A DNA stretch of 64,000 nucleotides from Dialister sp900541485 (GCA_965119665.1 OZ221974.1:806001-870000); one strand, 5' to 3'; counted from the first letter of the stretch, positions 33,897 to 43,322 are shown. The notes: a model not told the origin generated them from the sequence alone. Translations and numbers: made by a program.

Positions 33897-34814
33897 TCAG
33901 TGCCGTTTTTCCCTCGCCAGTGAAATAAAATTGGCAAGCGGTTTCCATTGGCGCAACTCTTTTCTGTAGCCGAAAGAAATTTCTATTTTTGAATGGGCCA
34001 GCGGAATGACGTGAAGCTGTTTCAGTTTTTCCGGACTTACATTGCCTGCCACCTGCACATCGGGACAGAAAAAAGCGCCCGTCCCTTTGGTACAGAGATC
34101 GAGAAGAAGTTCCAGATTATCGGAAGAAACAAGAACAGGCGGTTCTATATCCGCCTCGGCAAAAAGGCGGCGTGACAGCCGTCCCTGCACGGTGCCGCTG
34201 CCGGTCAGCAAAAATGGGAAGTCTTTGAGCGGCGCAAGACAGCCCTCTTTTTTACTTTTGATTTCTTCAATGATTTTTTCGTTTCCCTTTTCGGGAAATA
34301 ATGATTTCGGTATCAATAATACGATTTCTTCTTTGTAAAATAATTCTCTCGTCACCCCCGGTACATCTTCCTTGAAATAGGCAATCGTCAAATCCATATC
34401 CCCGTCAAGCAGCTTTTTCATCAGTCCCCGGTTGATTTCTTCCGTAAGCTCCACGTGAATACCCGGATACGCCGCCGTATAGGCAGATAAGATTTCGGGA
34501 AGGACAAGACGGCCTCTGTTCGGAGAAATACCGAGTCTCAAAACGCCGGTCTCATCGGAAGCGGCATCGGCGATTTCCTTTTCCATCGTATCTTTTCCCG
34601 TCCGGAGCGAAAGGGCATGGCGGTAAAATACACGGCCCGCCCAGGTGAAATCAAGGGGAATCTGGCGGATCACCAGTTTGCAGTTCATTTCTTTTTCCAG
34701 TGCCGCGATATGGGCAGAAAGTGTCTGCTGTGTCACATGCAGCCGCTGTGCCGCTTTTGTATAGCTTTTCTCCTGCACGAGAGCGATGAAATAGTCGAGG
34801 CTCGTGAAATTCAT
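33897..34814 (-). CDS. LysR family transcriptional regulator
   Basis: 305 aa from the ATG 8 nt after GGAGG; an upstream frame extension lacks a site. N-terminal winged helix-turn-helix: L-D-Y-F-I-A-L-V-Q-E-K-S-Y-T-K-A-A-Q-R-L-H with V-T-Q-Q-T-L-S. An effector domain follows from residue 90 (G-V-L-R-L-G-I-S). Divergent from the DASS transporter, with a 19-bp dyad between them, so it probably regulates that transporter and itself in response to the transported carboxylate. Confidence 0.93.
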   Translation of the reverse strand: MNFTSLDYFIALVQEKSYTKAAQRLHVTQQTLSAHIAALEKEMNCKLVIRQIPLDFTWAGRVFYRHALSLRTGKDTMEKEIADAASDETGVLRLGISPNRGRLVLPEILSAYTAAYPGIHVELTEEINRGLMKKLLDGDMDLTIAYFKEDVPGVTRELFYKEEIVLLIPKSLFPEKGNEKIIEEIKSKKEGCLAPLKDFPFLLTGSGTVQGRLSRRLFAEADIEPPVLVSSDNLELLLDLCTKGTGAFFCPDVQVAGNVSPEKLKQLHVIPLAHSKIEISFGYRKELRQWKPLANFISLAREKRH

Positions 34815-34841
34815 GGCGTTTTCCTCCGCTTTTATTTTCAA

Positions 34842-34860
34842 ATACAATTTATATTTGTAT
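34842..34860. promoter_or_regulatory. LysR operator candidate
   Basis: ATACAA and TTGTAT arms separated by 7 bp form a perfect dyad of LysR-box size, 28 bp from the lysR start and between the divergent genes. Confidence 0.5.
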
Positions 34861-34954
34861 ATTAAACAATTTTTTACAGTTTTTCAATGATATTCTCTTC
34901 TCCTATAATAGATACAAAAGGAAATGCACAAAATCACGGAAAAGAGGGCTCATC

Positions 34955-36364
34955 ATGGGTAAACAGAACTTGAAATTACTTTCCGGTCCCGCCGGATTTT
35001 TTATTACCGGGCTTTTATTAATGCCTGTTTTGGGAACGCACGGCGCATTTGCTATTGCTACAGGCGTATGGATGGCACTGTGGTGGATTTTCCGTCCCGT
35101 CCACATCGCCGTCACCTCTCTTCTTCCCATTGCGGTGAACGCCGTTTTTAATATGATACCCAATCCCCATGTGATTGCCCTGTATTTTACCGACATCGTC
35201 ATTCTTCTTTTGGGGAGTGACCTCATTTGTATGGCCTGGACGACGACGGGACTGGATAAAAGGATTTCTCTCCGCACCCTCTGCCTTATCGGCACGTCGA
35301 TGAAACAGCAGATTCTCGTCTGGTTCGGTGCCTCTGTCGTTCTTTCCGCCTTTCTTCCCAATACGGTGGTGGCCACCATATTCTGCCCCATTGCAGTCGG
35401 CATGCTCCAATTTGTAGGAGAAAAAGATATACTCCACAGCAAACTTGCCGTTCCCATTCTTTTGGCCATCGGCTGGGGAAGCGGTATCGGCGGTTTCGGA
35501 TCTCCTATCGGAAGTCCTGCCAATCTGGTCGGTATTTCCTATCTTGAACAGATTACGGGAAAAGAATTCATGTACGTCGAATGGATTTCCCGCTTTCTTC
35601 CTATTCTCATCGTGATTTTCATCGTCAATCTTTTATTCCTCTGGTATATGAACTCCTCCGTTCACAGTCTCCACGGCACAAGAGAAGAATTTATGAAAAT
35701 GTACGAAGCCCTCGGTCCTGTGAGAAAAGGCGAAAAAATCTGTTTCTGGATTTTTGTTCTTGCCATTATTCTTGCTTTTCTCCGTCCTCTATATGCGGAT
35801 ATTCTGCCGGGCATGAAACCGGCTTACGTTTTCCTTGTCATGGGCATGCTCATGTTTGTTCTGAAAGACGAAAAAAAGGAAGTTCTTCTCACCTGGCAGT
35901 TTGCGGAAAGCCACGCCATGTGGGGCATTATGATTATGGCCTCTTCCGGTCTTGCTTTGGGTAAACTGATTACCGAAACAGGAGCTGTTGACCAAATGGC
36001 CCATATCCTCACGGCACTTCATCTCACCGGCGGATTTATGACCATGTTCGTCTTCTGTGCTTTCACCTGCTTCATGTCGGAAATGTCGAGCAATACGGGC
36101 GGTGCTTCTATCGGAATTCCCATGATTCTTTCCATATGCAGTGCCGTTTCCATCAACCCCATTCCTTACGTCTTCGGCGCCATGGCATCCTGCTCGTGCG
36201 CCTACATTCTTCCCGTCACCACAAGAGCCATTCCCGTCGGTTTCGGTCTTGATGCGGGCGTACAGATGAAAGAAGGACTCAAACTGTCGATTATAACAAT
36301 GTTCGTCAATGCTTTTCTCTGCTGGGCCTGCATGGAATATCTCCCCGCTTTCTCCACATTATAA
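34955..36364 (+). CDS. DASS-family (SLC13) anion:Na+ symporter
   Basis: 469 aa with about 11-12 membrane segments. Both clamshell motifs are present: S-P-I-G-S-P-A-N-L-V-G in the first half and M-S-S-N-T-G-G-A-S-I-G (S-N-T type) in the second. The family moves dicarboxylates, citrate or sulfate with sodium; substrate not readable here. A TATAAT lies at 34904-34909 and GAGGG precedes the start. Controlled in all likelihood by the divergent LysR regulator. A terminator follows. Confidence 0.88.
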   Translation: MGKQNLKLLSGPAGFFITGLLLMPVLGTHGAFAIATGVWMALWWIFRPVHIAVTSLLPIAVNAVFNMIPNPHVIALYFTDIVILLLGSDLICMAWTTTGLDKRISLRTLCLIGTSMKQQILVWFGASVVLSAFLPNTVVATIFCPIAVGMLQFVGEKDILHSKLAVPILLAIGWGSGIGGFGSPIGSPANLVGISYLEQITGKEFMYVEWISRFLPILIVIFIVNLLFLWYMNSSVHSLHGTREEFMKMYEALGPVRKGEKICFWIFVLAIILAFLRPLYADILPGMKPAYVFLVMGMLMFVLKDEKKEVLLTWQFAESHAMWGIMIMASSGLALGKLITETGAVDQMAHILTALHLTGGFMTMFVFCAFTCFMSEMSSNTGGASIGIPMILSICSAVSINPIPYVFGAMASCSCAYILPVTTRAIPVGFGLDAGVQMKEGLKLSIITMFVNAFLCWACMEYLPAFSTL

Positions 36365-36374
36365 AAAAGAAATC

Positions 36375-36411
36375 AAAAAACTCTCTCCGTCATAAGAGAG
36401 AGTTTTATTTT
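36375..36411. terminator. Bidirectional terminator between DASS and TPM genes
   Basis: AAAACTCTCT / AGAGAGTTTT stem with A- and T-runs on each side, placed between two converging transcripts. Confidence 0.85.
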
Positions 36412-36423
36412 GTCCCGGATTTG

Positions 36424-37206
36424 TCAAAACCGTCCGCCGCCACCGCCGTGTCCGCCGCTGTGTCCGCCGAACGAGCCGTGGGAGCTGTGTTTTGACGGTC
36501 TGGGTATAGGCGTTACGATACGGTTCGTATACAGATAGCGGTCGCTTTCCGAAGTCAGATGAAAACTGTCTTTTTCCAAAAATTCCGACACCGATACGAC
36601 AGGTTTTACATTGCTCATCGTATCAATAAGACGGCCGCGTATTCCCAAAGCCGCCAAAAAAGCAAGTATGCCGCCTGCAAGAAGCGCTATAGGAGAAAAT
36701 GCATCGGCCGGATCATAAGGCTTTCCCTCTTTTTCATAATAGGTGAGAAGCCTGTCCGCTGTGGAGACATACGCATTAAACGCACCCTCATAATTGTCGG
36801 ACAACAATTTTTTCGTAAAGGCTTTCCTCATTTCTTCCATCCCCGTATCATCGGTAATCTTTTTTCTCATTTCCCTGTCGGTGGATACATAATATTCCCG
36901 TCTCCCCATATCGACAAGAAGAACGATATTTCCGTTTTCTCCGTCGCTGTAATACATATCGGCAAGGCGGTCCGCCGCATCTCCTATCCGCTGCCCGCCC
37001 AGTGTCTTTTGTGTCACTACGGCGATACGGACATGATGTTTCTTTTCCATAACGGCAATCCGTGTTCTCAGATTTTCCGCCTGGGCGGTGTTCAAAAGAC
37101 CCGCCCCGTCAAACAAAGACGGTACGACTTCTTCGGCAGTGCTTGAGAAAGAGGGCAAGAAGAGCGCTGTCAGGATGAGCAGGCAAAACATTATAATTTT
37201 CTTCAT
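36424..37206 (-). CDS. TPM-domain protein (YgcG/YdjH-like)
   Basis: 260 aa. Starts at the ATG after AAGGAGG; the track of open frame upstream belongs to the previous gene. Signal peptide, then a TPM domain (about residues 28-165) with L-F-D-G-A-G-L-L and V-D-M-G-R-R-E-Y-Y. One membrane helix near residues 180-200 follows, and the tail is Gly/His-rich (G-G-H-S-G-G-H-G-G-G-G-G). Third gene of a cluster resembling ydjI-ydjG-ydjH of Bacillus subtilis, where the products act at the membrane under envelope stress. Function here inferred from that. Confidence 0.85.
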   Translation of the reverse strand: MKKIIMFCLLILTALFLPSFSSTAEEVVPSLFDGAGLLNTAQAENLRTRIAVMEKKHHVRIAVVTQKTLGGQRIGDAADRLADMYYSDGENGNIVLLVDMGRREYYVSTDREMRKKITDDTGMEEMRKAFTKKLLSDNYEGAFNAYVSTADRLLTYYEKEGKPYDPADAFSPIALLAGGILAFLAALGIRGRLIDTMSNVKPVVSVSEFLEKDSFHLTSESDRYLYTNRIVTPIPRPSKHSSHGSFGGHSGGHGGGGGRF

Positions 37207-37216
37207 CACTGCCTCC

Positions 37217-38335
37217 TTATAACAAATCAAGCATGCCCAAAATATATTTGGAAATGTAATAAAGGACCGGTAAAAGGAGGGCAAACGACAGACCTGTGTA
37301 GAATAACGATTTATTTCTGTCCACAGGCAGACTGCCCACAAATTTTCCGCTTTGTCCGTTCATGATAAATGTATAAGGCTCGCCACGGTACCGTGTCGTC
37401 AGTATCCACACGGGGGCCAGTGCATAAGCGACATGATTTTCATCTTTGGAAATAAAGCCGTCAATCCTGCTGACCGATGCATATCCTTTTACCGTATCAT
37501 CCAGCATGGAAAGCGACGTGTCCGCCACAAGTGCGTCTGCTCTCGGCACCGCCTCTTCGGCAGGCACATCATACTTATCCGCCAAATACCCTGCCAAATA
37601 GGCCGTCGTAAACGGAACCATCATCGAATAATCGTAAGCACCGATACTTTCCATCCAGATATCGTCCATTCTTTTACTGCCGTCTACAGGAACGCGGCAA
37701 AATTTCATGGTTCCTTCCCGTTCGCAATCGTAAATATGCTCCTCTGTCACCCGGTTATTTCCTACCACAAAAGTATCCACATTTTTCCCGCGGAAACTTG
37801 CCGTAGCAGTCACGGCGGAATCAAAAAGCCAAAACGGTACATACATGCCCTGTATCGCCTCAATTCTGCTTTCCGTAACGAAACTTCCCGGCAAAAGAAT
37901 CTTTCCCTTATAAAAATTTTTAAATGCCGCCTGGGCATCTTCCTTCGTTTTTTGAAAAGGAATCACATAGTCGGGACGAAGACTTCCGCTGTATCTTTGG
38001 GGAATCATCGTCGGATTTCCGCAATAACAGCACTCCGTGGCAATCGTATTTTCATCACAAACAATTTCCGCACCGCACGACGAACAGGTAAAGGCACGGA
38101 GCATTTTTTCTTCCTCATCACTCCAGTCCTTTCCCGCTTTCTTCGTATCCCATTTTTTTAATTTCGCTTCCTCCGCTTTCGCCGCCTGTTCTTCCTTTGC
38201 AGCATAAAAAGCTTCCAAATCGGAAACGGCAAATTCGGTGCCGCAATACTCACAGGTCACCTTTTCTTCGCCGGGCTCATAAGCAAGAGGAGCGTTACAA
38301 TTCGGGCATTGATAACTTACAGAAGTATCTGCCAT
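37217..38335 (-). CDS. Zinc-ribbon membrane protein (YdjG-like)
   Basis: 372 aa. Two zinc ribbons open the protein: C-P-N-C with C-E-Y-C (residues 10-33) and C-S-S-C with C-C-Y-C (about 84-108). A middle domain of about 200 residues follows and a single C-terminal membrane helix (residues 342-362). It lies between the SPFH and TPM genes with only a 10-bp gap to the latter. The family is poorly characterised; a scaffold role at the membrane is an inference. Confidence 0.82.
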   Translation of the reverse strand: MADTSVSYQCPNCNAPLAYEPGEEKVTCEYCGTEFAVSDLEAFYAAKEEQAAKAEEAKLKKWDTKKAGKDWSDEEEKMLRAFTCSSCGAEIVCDENTIATECCYCGNPTMIPQRYSGSLRPDYVIPFQKTKEDAQAAFKNFYKGKILLPGSFVTESRIEAIQGMYVPFWLFDSAVTATASFRGKNVDTFVVGNNRVTEEHIYDCEREGTMKFCRVPVDGSKRMDDIWMESIGAYDYSMMVPFTTAYLAGYLADKYDVPAEEAVPRADALVADTSLSMLDDTVKGYASVSRIDGFISKDENHVAYALAPVWILTTRYRGEPYTFIMNGQSGKFVGSLPVDRNKSLFYTGLSFALLLPVLYYISKYILGMLDLL

Positions 38336-38436
38336 ACACTTCCCACTCTACTTTCTTTCTGATTTCAGGAAAAGGGAAATCATGAAGATCCTCCGCTTTC
38401 CTTCTAAAGCGGTCCTTCAGATTTCCCTTTCCGTTC

Positions 38437-39633
38437 TTACATTTTCGGTTTTCCGCAGTTGGTACAAAACTTACCGTGATTGACCGTTCCGCATGAACAG
38501 GTCCAGTCTTCCCCGGGTCTCGGTTTTCCGCAATTGGAGCAGAAATTTCCCGTATTTCCGCTTTCTCCGCAAGAAGGACAGTGCCAACCGTTCTGCGGCA
38601 CCGGTGCCGGTTTTTCTGCCGCCGCCATACCGTAAAGATTTCCTGCCGCATTTCCCCCTGTCATACCTGCCATATTCATACCAAAGAAACCGCCCATAGC
38701 GCCCATACCGCCTTCATTTTCGGCAGCCTTGCGCATAGCATCCGATGTGGCATCTACCATAACACCGGCAGCGACACCGGGACGGGACATCGCCATACCC
38801 ATCTGGAGCTTCTGGATTTTTTCCTCGTCTTCCTCATTTGCCCTGACACTGTTCACACCGAAAGAAACGACCGCAATCCCCCGGAGTTCCGTCCATTTTT
38901 TGGAAAGAACCTCATTTAATGCATCGGCAATTTCATTCGTATGCCCTGCCAGTTCCGTATAATCGATACGCTGTGCCGAAATTTTAGCAAAAGCAGGTTG
39001 GAGAGCTGTGAGAAGCTCCGACTTGAGCTGGCTGTCAAGCTGGCTCCTCTCGTAGCGGTCTTCCGTATTTCCTGCCACATTCGTATAAAACAGAATGGGA
39101 TCGACAATTTTATAAGAATACTCGCCGAAACAACGGATACGAACCGACAATTTCAGTCCCGTATCGTCATCGGACACCTTGAACGGAATTTCACTTGGTG
39201 TACCGTATTTATTTCCTACAATTTCCTTCGTATTGAAATAATAGACCCGCTGGTCCTTGCCCGTATCCCCGCCAAAAGTAAAACGGCGGCCTATCTGCTT
39301 GAACACGGCAAGCACGCTTTCCTTATTCAGACCGCCTGTAAAAAGAGACGGCTCTGTAGAACGGTCATACGTATACTGCCCCGGCTCGGAACAAAGATCC
39401 ACCACCTTGCCGGACTCGACAATCATCATGCACTGCCCGTTATTAACGGCAATCACCGACCCGTCGGATATGATATTATCCTCACCGCCGGTATTCGAAC
39501 TCCGCCCGCCGGTTCGCTTTTGCCCTTTCATCATCAGCACATCGGCAGGCATACTGTCGCAATAGAAAAATTCTTTCCACTGGTCCGCCAGTACACCGCC
39601 TGCCGCACCGATTCCCGCTTTAATCAGCCCCAT
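38437..39633 (-). CDS. SPFH-domain protein with C-terminal zinc ribbons (YdjI-like)
   Basis: 398 aa. The SPFH/prohibitin-like domain spans about residues 25-270 (F-F-Y-C-D-S near its start, V-R-A-N-E-E-D near the end). A Gly/Met/Ala-rich linker follows, then zinc ribbons C-P-S-C / C-S-N-C and C-S-C / C-T-N-C at the C-terminus. SPFH proteins assemble on membranes. First gene of the three-gene cluster; a TATAAT with a TGAAAA -35-like element is found near 39711-39738. No PspA gene is adjacent, unlike Bacillus. Confidence 0.85.
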   Translation of the reverse strand: MGLIKAGIGAAGGVLADQWKEFFYCDSMPADVLMMKGQKRTGGRSSNTGGEDNIISDGSVIAVNNGQCMMIVESGKVVDLCSEPGQYTYDRSTEPSLFTGGLNKESVLAVFKQIGRRFTFGGDTGKDQRVYYFNTKEIVGNKYGTPSEIPFKVSDDDTGLKLSVRIRCFGEYSYKIVDPILFYTNVAGNTEDRYERSQLDSQLKSELLTALQPAFAKISAQRIDYTELAGHTNEIADALNEVLSKKWTELRGIAVVSFGVNSVRANEEDEEKIQKLQMGMAMSRPGVAAGVMVDATSDAMRKAAENEGGMGAMGGFFGMNMAGMTGGNAAGNLYGMAAAEKPAPVPQNGWHCPSCGESGNTGNFCSNCGKPRPGEDWTCSCGTVNHGKFCTNCGKPKM

Positions 39634-39765
39634 AGATCCTCCTTATACAGGGGTTCACTTTTGAATCCCCGTCACTAAATAAATGAATGAAATATGAATT
39701 CTTTCTTGCCTTTATTATACTTGACCGGTAAACCGTTTTCAGCTGTCACAAAAAAATTTTACATG

Positions 39766-39838
39766 TCTGCTCACACTTACCCCTTCCGTCAAGCGGGAAC
39801 GGCTTTTTTATGTGCATCATTTCGGTATTTTTTGTTTT
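39766..39838. repeat. Dispersed intergenic repeat, copy B
   Basis: Matches the two blocks of copy A (18961-19067), here joined without the 32-nt insert. Lies between the divergent SPFH operon and bioY; the rest of 39634-39937 shows no gene. Confidence 0.6.
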
Positions 39839-39937
39839 GACTATCCTTATTTTCTTGTTTTCAGGCGTAAAAATATCTATCTCCTTTTTGAAAACAGATA
39901 TTTCTTTTATTTTTATTCTTCTCTTACATCAGTGTTA

Positions 39938-39968
39938 TTGTAAACCGAAAAATATTTTCAGTTGACAT
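39938..39968 (+). promoter_or_regulatory. BirA-like operator upstream of bioY
   Basis: Half site TTGTAAACC (39938-39946) and AGTTGACAT (39960-39968), related to GGTTTACAA, are 13 bp apart; the classical spacer is 14-16. The right half overlaps the -35, so biotin-loaded BirA would block transcription. Confidence 0.5.
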
Positions 39969-39990
39969 TATATTTTTCTTCCCGTATAAT
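39962..39990 (+). promoter_or_regulatory. bioY promoter
   Basis: Perfect -35 TTGACA (39962-39967), 17-bp spacer, perfect -10 TATAAT (39985-39990). Confidence 0.85.
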
Positions 39991-40021
39991 CAACCTAGAA
40001 AAAACAGAAAGAGGTGTTTCT

Positions 40022-40555
40022 ATGGAAAATACTAAAATAAGAATGCAGGTTTTGGCGGCGCTTTTTGCGGCTGCTTGTGCCGTTTTGGCGCAGCTTATCA
40101 TTCCGATCCAGCCTGTTCCTATTTCTCTTGCTTCCTTAGGGGCCATGCTGGCCGGCGGATTTTTGGGGAAACGGTACGGATTTTTGGCGCTTTTGATTTA
40201 TCTTCTTCTCGGTGCGGCTGGGGTTCCTGTTTTTTCCATGTTCCGTGGCGGCATTCACATGTTTGCCGGGCCTACGGGGGGATTTCTTTTAGGTTTTGCT
40301 CCCATGGCTTTTGCGGTGGGTTGGCTTTGTGAGAAAACGGAATATAAATTTATCAAGCTTTTCGGCGCTGTTTTCTTGGGAAATCTGGTGTGCTATGTAT
40401 TCGGTATCGCCTGGTTCGTTTATCTCACCCATACGGATATGTGGACGGCTTTGACACTTTGCGTATTTCCTTTTATCCCCGGCGATCTTTTGAAAATCGT
40501 TCTTTCCGCTTTTCTTGTGAGCCGCTACAGAAACCGTCTTTTGCGTATCCGTTGA
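40022..40555 (+). CDS. bioY: Biotin ECF transporter S component BioY
   Basis: 177 aa membrane protein with about six segments that binds biotin and docks on the shared EcfAAT module. I-P-I-Q-P-V-P-I-S-L-A-S-L-G-A, L-L-L-G-A-A-G-V-P-V-F and G-P-T-G-G-F-L-L-G-F are BioY signatures. AGAGGTG precedes the start. A BirA-like operator over its promoter supports the biotin assignment. Confidence 0.95.
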   Translation: MENTKIRMQVLAALFAAACAVLAQLIIPIQPVPISLASLGAMLAGGFLGKRYGFLALLIYLLLGAAGVPVFSMFRGGIHMFAGPTGGFLLGFAPMAFAVGWLCEKTEYKFIKLFGAVFLGNLVCYVFGIAWFVYLTHTDMWTALTLCVFPFIPGDLLKIVLSAFLVSRYRNRLLRIR

Positions 40556-40575
40556 AGATTACAAATTTCCGGGAC

Positions 40576-40620
40576 AAAAAAACAACTGCAGGTATTCTTC
40601 ACTGCAGTTGTTTTTTATTT
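40576..40620. terminator. Bidirectional terminator between bioY and MFS gene
   Basis: AACAACTGCAG / CTGCAGTTGTT stem with A-run and T-run. Confidence 0.88.
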
Positions 40621-40627
40621 ATTTCTC

Positions 40628-42058
40628 TTATTTCTTTTTCGGTATTGTCTTCATGATAGCAAGTATGGCAATGAGTGTCATAAGTACATTGAAGAGGAGT
40701 GCTACCATAGCGGCAAACCGGATTTCTGTATTATCCGTTCGTCCTACAAAGATATTTTGCAGAAGAACAAAACCGCTTCCGTTCAGTCCCGTAAAAATAG
40801 CGGCAGAAAGAGCAACGCCGAAAGCCGCGCCCAAAGAAGAGGCCATTTTGTAAATACCTGCCGCCGAGCCTGCCTGTTCCGCCGGTACGTTTGATAAAGC
40901 CGCATCGGTAGAGGGTGTCGCATAGAAGCCGAGGCCGATACCGAATAAGGTGAATCCTGCTACGGCAGCGATGAGATACTGCCAGGTGTAGAGGAAACTG
41001 AGAGAGGTTAGAATGATACCGGTAGCCGTAATGCTGCAGCCGATAATCATCGGTTTCCTTGCGCCCCATTTCTGGAGAAGTTTTTCACCTACACGGATCG
41101 TTGCGAGAATCGCAATCAGGTATCCCAATGTGACCATGCCGGCTTCAAAGGAGGACATATTGGCTCCCGCCTGCAAAAGACCCAAGGATACCAGGATAGT
41201 TCCTGCCGCACCGTTCAGGAGGAAGTTGGAAAGTGTCGCCCCTGCATAGGTCGTATTATTAAATAATTTGAAATCAACGAAGGCATTGCCGCTGTTTGAT
41301 TCCACATGATAGAATGCGGCAAAGCTGACGAAAAATACAACGATAAGTCCGAGAATCACAGGGCTTGTCCAACCGAGTTTGGCACCCTGTCCGATGACAA
41401 CATTTAAGGAAACAAGAGCCACCATAAAGGTTGCCAGTCCGGGCCAGTCGAAGCTTCCGCCTTTATTTTCCACTTTGCTTTCCGGTGTTCCTTTAATGAG
41501 GTACAAACTGATAAGGGAAACAACAACGGAGCCAAAGAATATGTAACGCCAGCCGAAACTGGAAGCGACAGCGCCGCCGAAGAGGGAGCAGAGTCCCGAG
41601 CCGCCCCAGGAACCGATGGACCAGTAGCTGACAGCTCTCTGGCGGGAAGCCCCGTCATAATAGCTTTTCAAAAGAGCCAGTGTAGACGGCATAATGCAGG
41701 CTGCCGACAGCCCTTGAATGATACGCCCTGCCAAAAGAAATACTACGGTTCCCGCCGGAGAAAGGGCAATCAGAAGAGAGCCGATGATGTTTAAAACCAC
41801 ACCGATCATTGTAACTTTCACACGGCCGAATTTATCACCCAGTCCGCCGAATACAACGGTGAAAATACCGGAAAAGAGAGCGGTAATGCTGACGGCAATA
41901 TTGCTCCAGTTTTCCGTAATTCCCAAATCGGCCCGCATATCAGGTGCTACATTGAGTGTCGTCTGGGCAAAAAGCCAAAATGTGACGACTGCAAGAACGA
42001 TACCTAAAAGAAGCCTGTCATTTCCTACATAGCCTTGGGCTGTGTCTTTATCACTCAT
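40628..42058 (-). CDS. MFS transporter, DHA2 (14-TMS) drug-exporter type
   Basis: 476 aa with about 13-14 hydrophobic segments. Motif A G-G-L-G-D-K-F-G-R-V-K lies in loop 2-3, and R-I-I-Q-G-L-S-A-A-C-I-M-P is the motif C-like helix. The family exports drugs or metabolites by proton antiport. It follows an M20 amidohydrolase gene by 13 bp, so it may export or import the substrate or product of that enzyme. GGGAGG before the ATG. Confidence 0.87.
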   Translation of the reverse strand: MSDKDTAQGYVGNDRLLLGIVLAVVTFWLFAQTTLNVAPDMRADLGITENWSNIAVSITALFSGIFTVVFGGLGDKFGRVKVTMIGVVLNIIGSLLIALSPAGTVVFLLAGRIIQGLSAACIMPSTLALLKSYYDGASRQRAVSYWSIGSWGGSGLCSLFGGAVASSFGWRYIFFGSVVVSLISLYLIKGTPESKVENKGGSFDWPGLATFMVALVSLNVVIGQGAKLGWTSPVILGLIVVFFVSFAAFYHVESNSGNAFVDFKLFNNTTYAGATLSNFLLNGAAGTILVSLGLLQAGANMSSFEAGMVTLGYLIAILATIRVGEKLLQKWGARKPMIIGCSITATGIILTSLSFLYTWQYLIAAVAGFTLFGIGLGFYATPSTDAALSNVPAEQAGSAAGIYKMASSLGAAFGVALSAAIFTGLNGSGFVLLQNIFVGRTDNTEIRFAAMVALLFNVLMTLIAILAIMKTIPKKK

Positions 42059-42071
42059 ATCGTTCCTCCCT

Positions 42072-43322
42072 TTATTTTCCCAGCCACAAGCCTGCGGCGA
42101 TCAACATCGTTTCAATACCGGTTCTCATGGTCGGTTCCAGTGCAGGTGCCCAGAACGGGGAATGCGGTCCGGGCAGACTGTCTGTCGTTCCGTCTGCTAC
42201 CGCTTTTTCATATTTCTTTATATCCGTACCGCCGACAAACCAGTATACATACGGTACTTTCCATGCTCTGCCGAAACGGCTGAAGTCTTCACTGGCTCCG
42301 GCCGGCGGAGTTTCAAAAGCAAGGTCGCCGAATTGGGCGTGGAATGCTTCTGCAATTTTTTCTGTAGCTTCTTTATCATTCAATGTCAGCGGATAGTTAT
42401 TGATTTCCTCAAATTCCGGTGCTTTCGGAGCACGGGATGCTTCCGCTTCCGCCTTGCAAATGCGTTTAATGGCATCAAGGACATGGAGTCTGACGTCTTC
42501 ATCGGTCGTTCTTACATTCAGTTTGATATACGCTTCGTCGGGAATAATATTTTCCGCTTTCCCGGCATGGAATTCTCCGATAGTGACAACGGCCTGTCCC
42601 TGGGGAGATACTTCTCTGGAAACGATGGTCTGCAGTCTCATAACGGCTGCGGATGCCATAACAACGGGGTCGATCGCATTCTGCGGCATTCCGCCGTGAC
42701 CGCCGGCACCGAAGAATGTCACTTTCAGGCTGTCGCCGGCTGTCAGAATTTGCCCTGCTCTGTAGCCTACCGTTCCTGCTTTATAAGACATCATATGCTG
42801 TCCGAGAACCACATCAGGTTTCGGAACTTTATTCATCAGGTCGTCATCAAGCATAGCCTGCGAACCTTCCGCCGTTTCTTCTCCCGGCTGGAATATGGCA
42901 ATAACCGTGCCTTTCCAGTGTTCTTTCTGTTCCAGTAATACTTTCAGTGTACCGAAAAGCCAGCTGGAATGCATATCATGACCGCACATATGGGCAACGG
43001 GAGTTTCTTCTCCCTTGCGGTTTACCATTGTTTTTGTGCTTGCATAAGGAACGCCTGTCGCTTCTTTCATGGGCAGTGCATCCATATCGGCACGAAGCAT
43101 GACCGTCGCACCGTCACCGTTGCGGATAATTCCGACAACACCTGTGCCGCCGACACCTGCAAGAACTTCAATACCCAGTTCTTTCAGTTTCCCTGCAATA
43201 AAAGTACAAGTTTCCTTTTCCTGCATGGATAATTCAGGATTTTCATGGAGATGTACATACATCTCTTTCACTTCCGGCAATACTTTCGTAATCGAATCAC
43301 CGGCTTGTTCTACCAATTTCAT
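42072..43322 (-). CDS. M20-family amidohydrolase
   Basis: 416 aa from the ATG after AGAAGGTG. Two-metal hydrolase of the aminoacylase/hippurate hydrolase (HipO/IAA-amino acid hydrolase) group. The catalytic segments read R-A-D-M-D-A-L-P, M-C-G-H-D-M-H (metal-binding Cys/His), P-G-E-E-T-A-E-G (catalytic Glu) and G-A-S-E-D-F near the C-terminus. Cleaves N-acyl amino acids or related amides. Operon with the MFS transporter downstream. Confidence 0.92.
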   Translation of the reverse strand: MKLVEQAGDSITKVLPEVKEMYVHLHENPELSMQEKETCTFIAGKLKELGIEVLAGVGGTGVVGIIRNGDGATVMLRADMDALPMKEATGVPYASTKTMVNRKGEETPVAHMCGHDMHSSWLFGTLKVLLEQKEHWKGTVIAIFQPGEETAEGSQAMLDDDLMNKVPKPDVVLGQHMMSYKAGTVGYRAGQILTAGDSLKVTFFGAGGHGGMPQNAIDPVVMASAAVMRLQTIVSREVSPQGQAVVTIGEFHAGKAENIIPDEAYIKLNVRTTDEDVRLHVLDAIKRICKAEAEASRAPKAPEFEEINNYPLTLNDKEATEKIAEAFHAQFGDLAFETPPAGASEDFSRFGRAWKVPYVYWFVGGTDIKKYEKAVADGTTDSLPGPHSPFWAPALEPTMRTGIETMLIAAGLWLGK

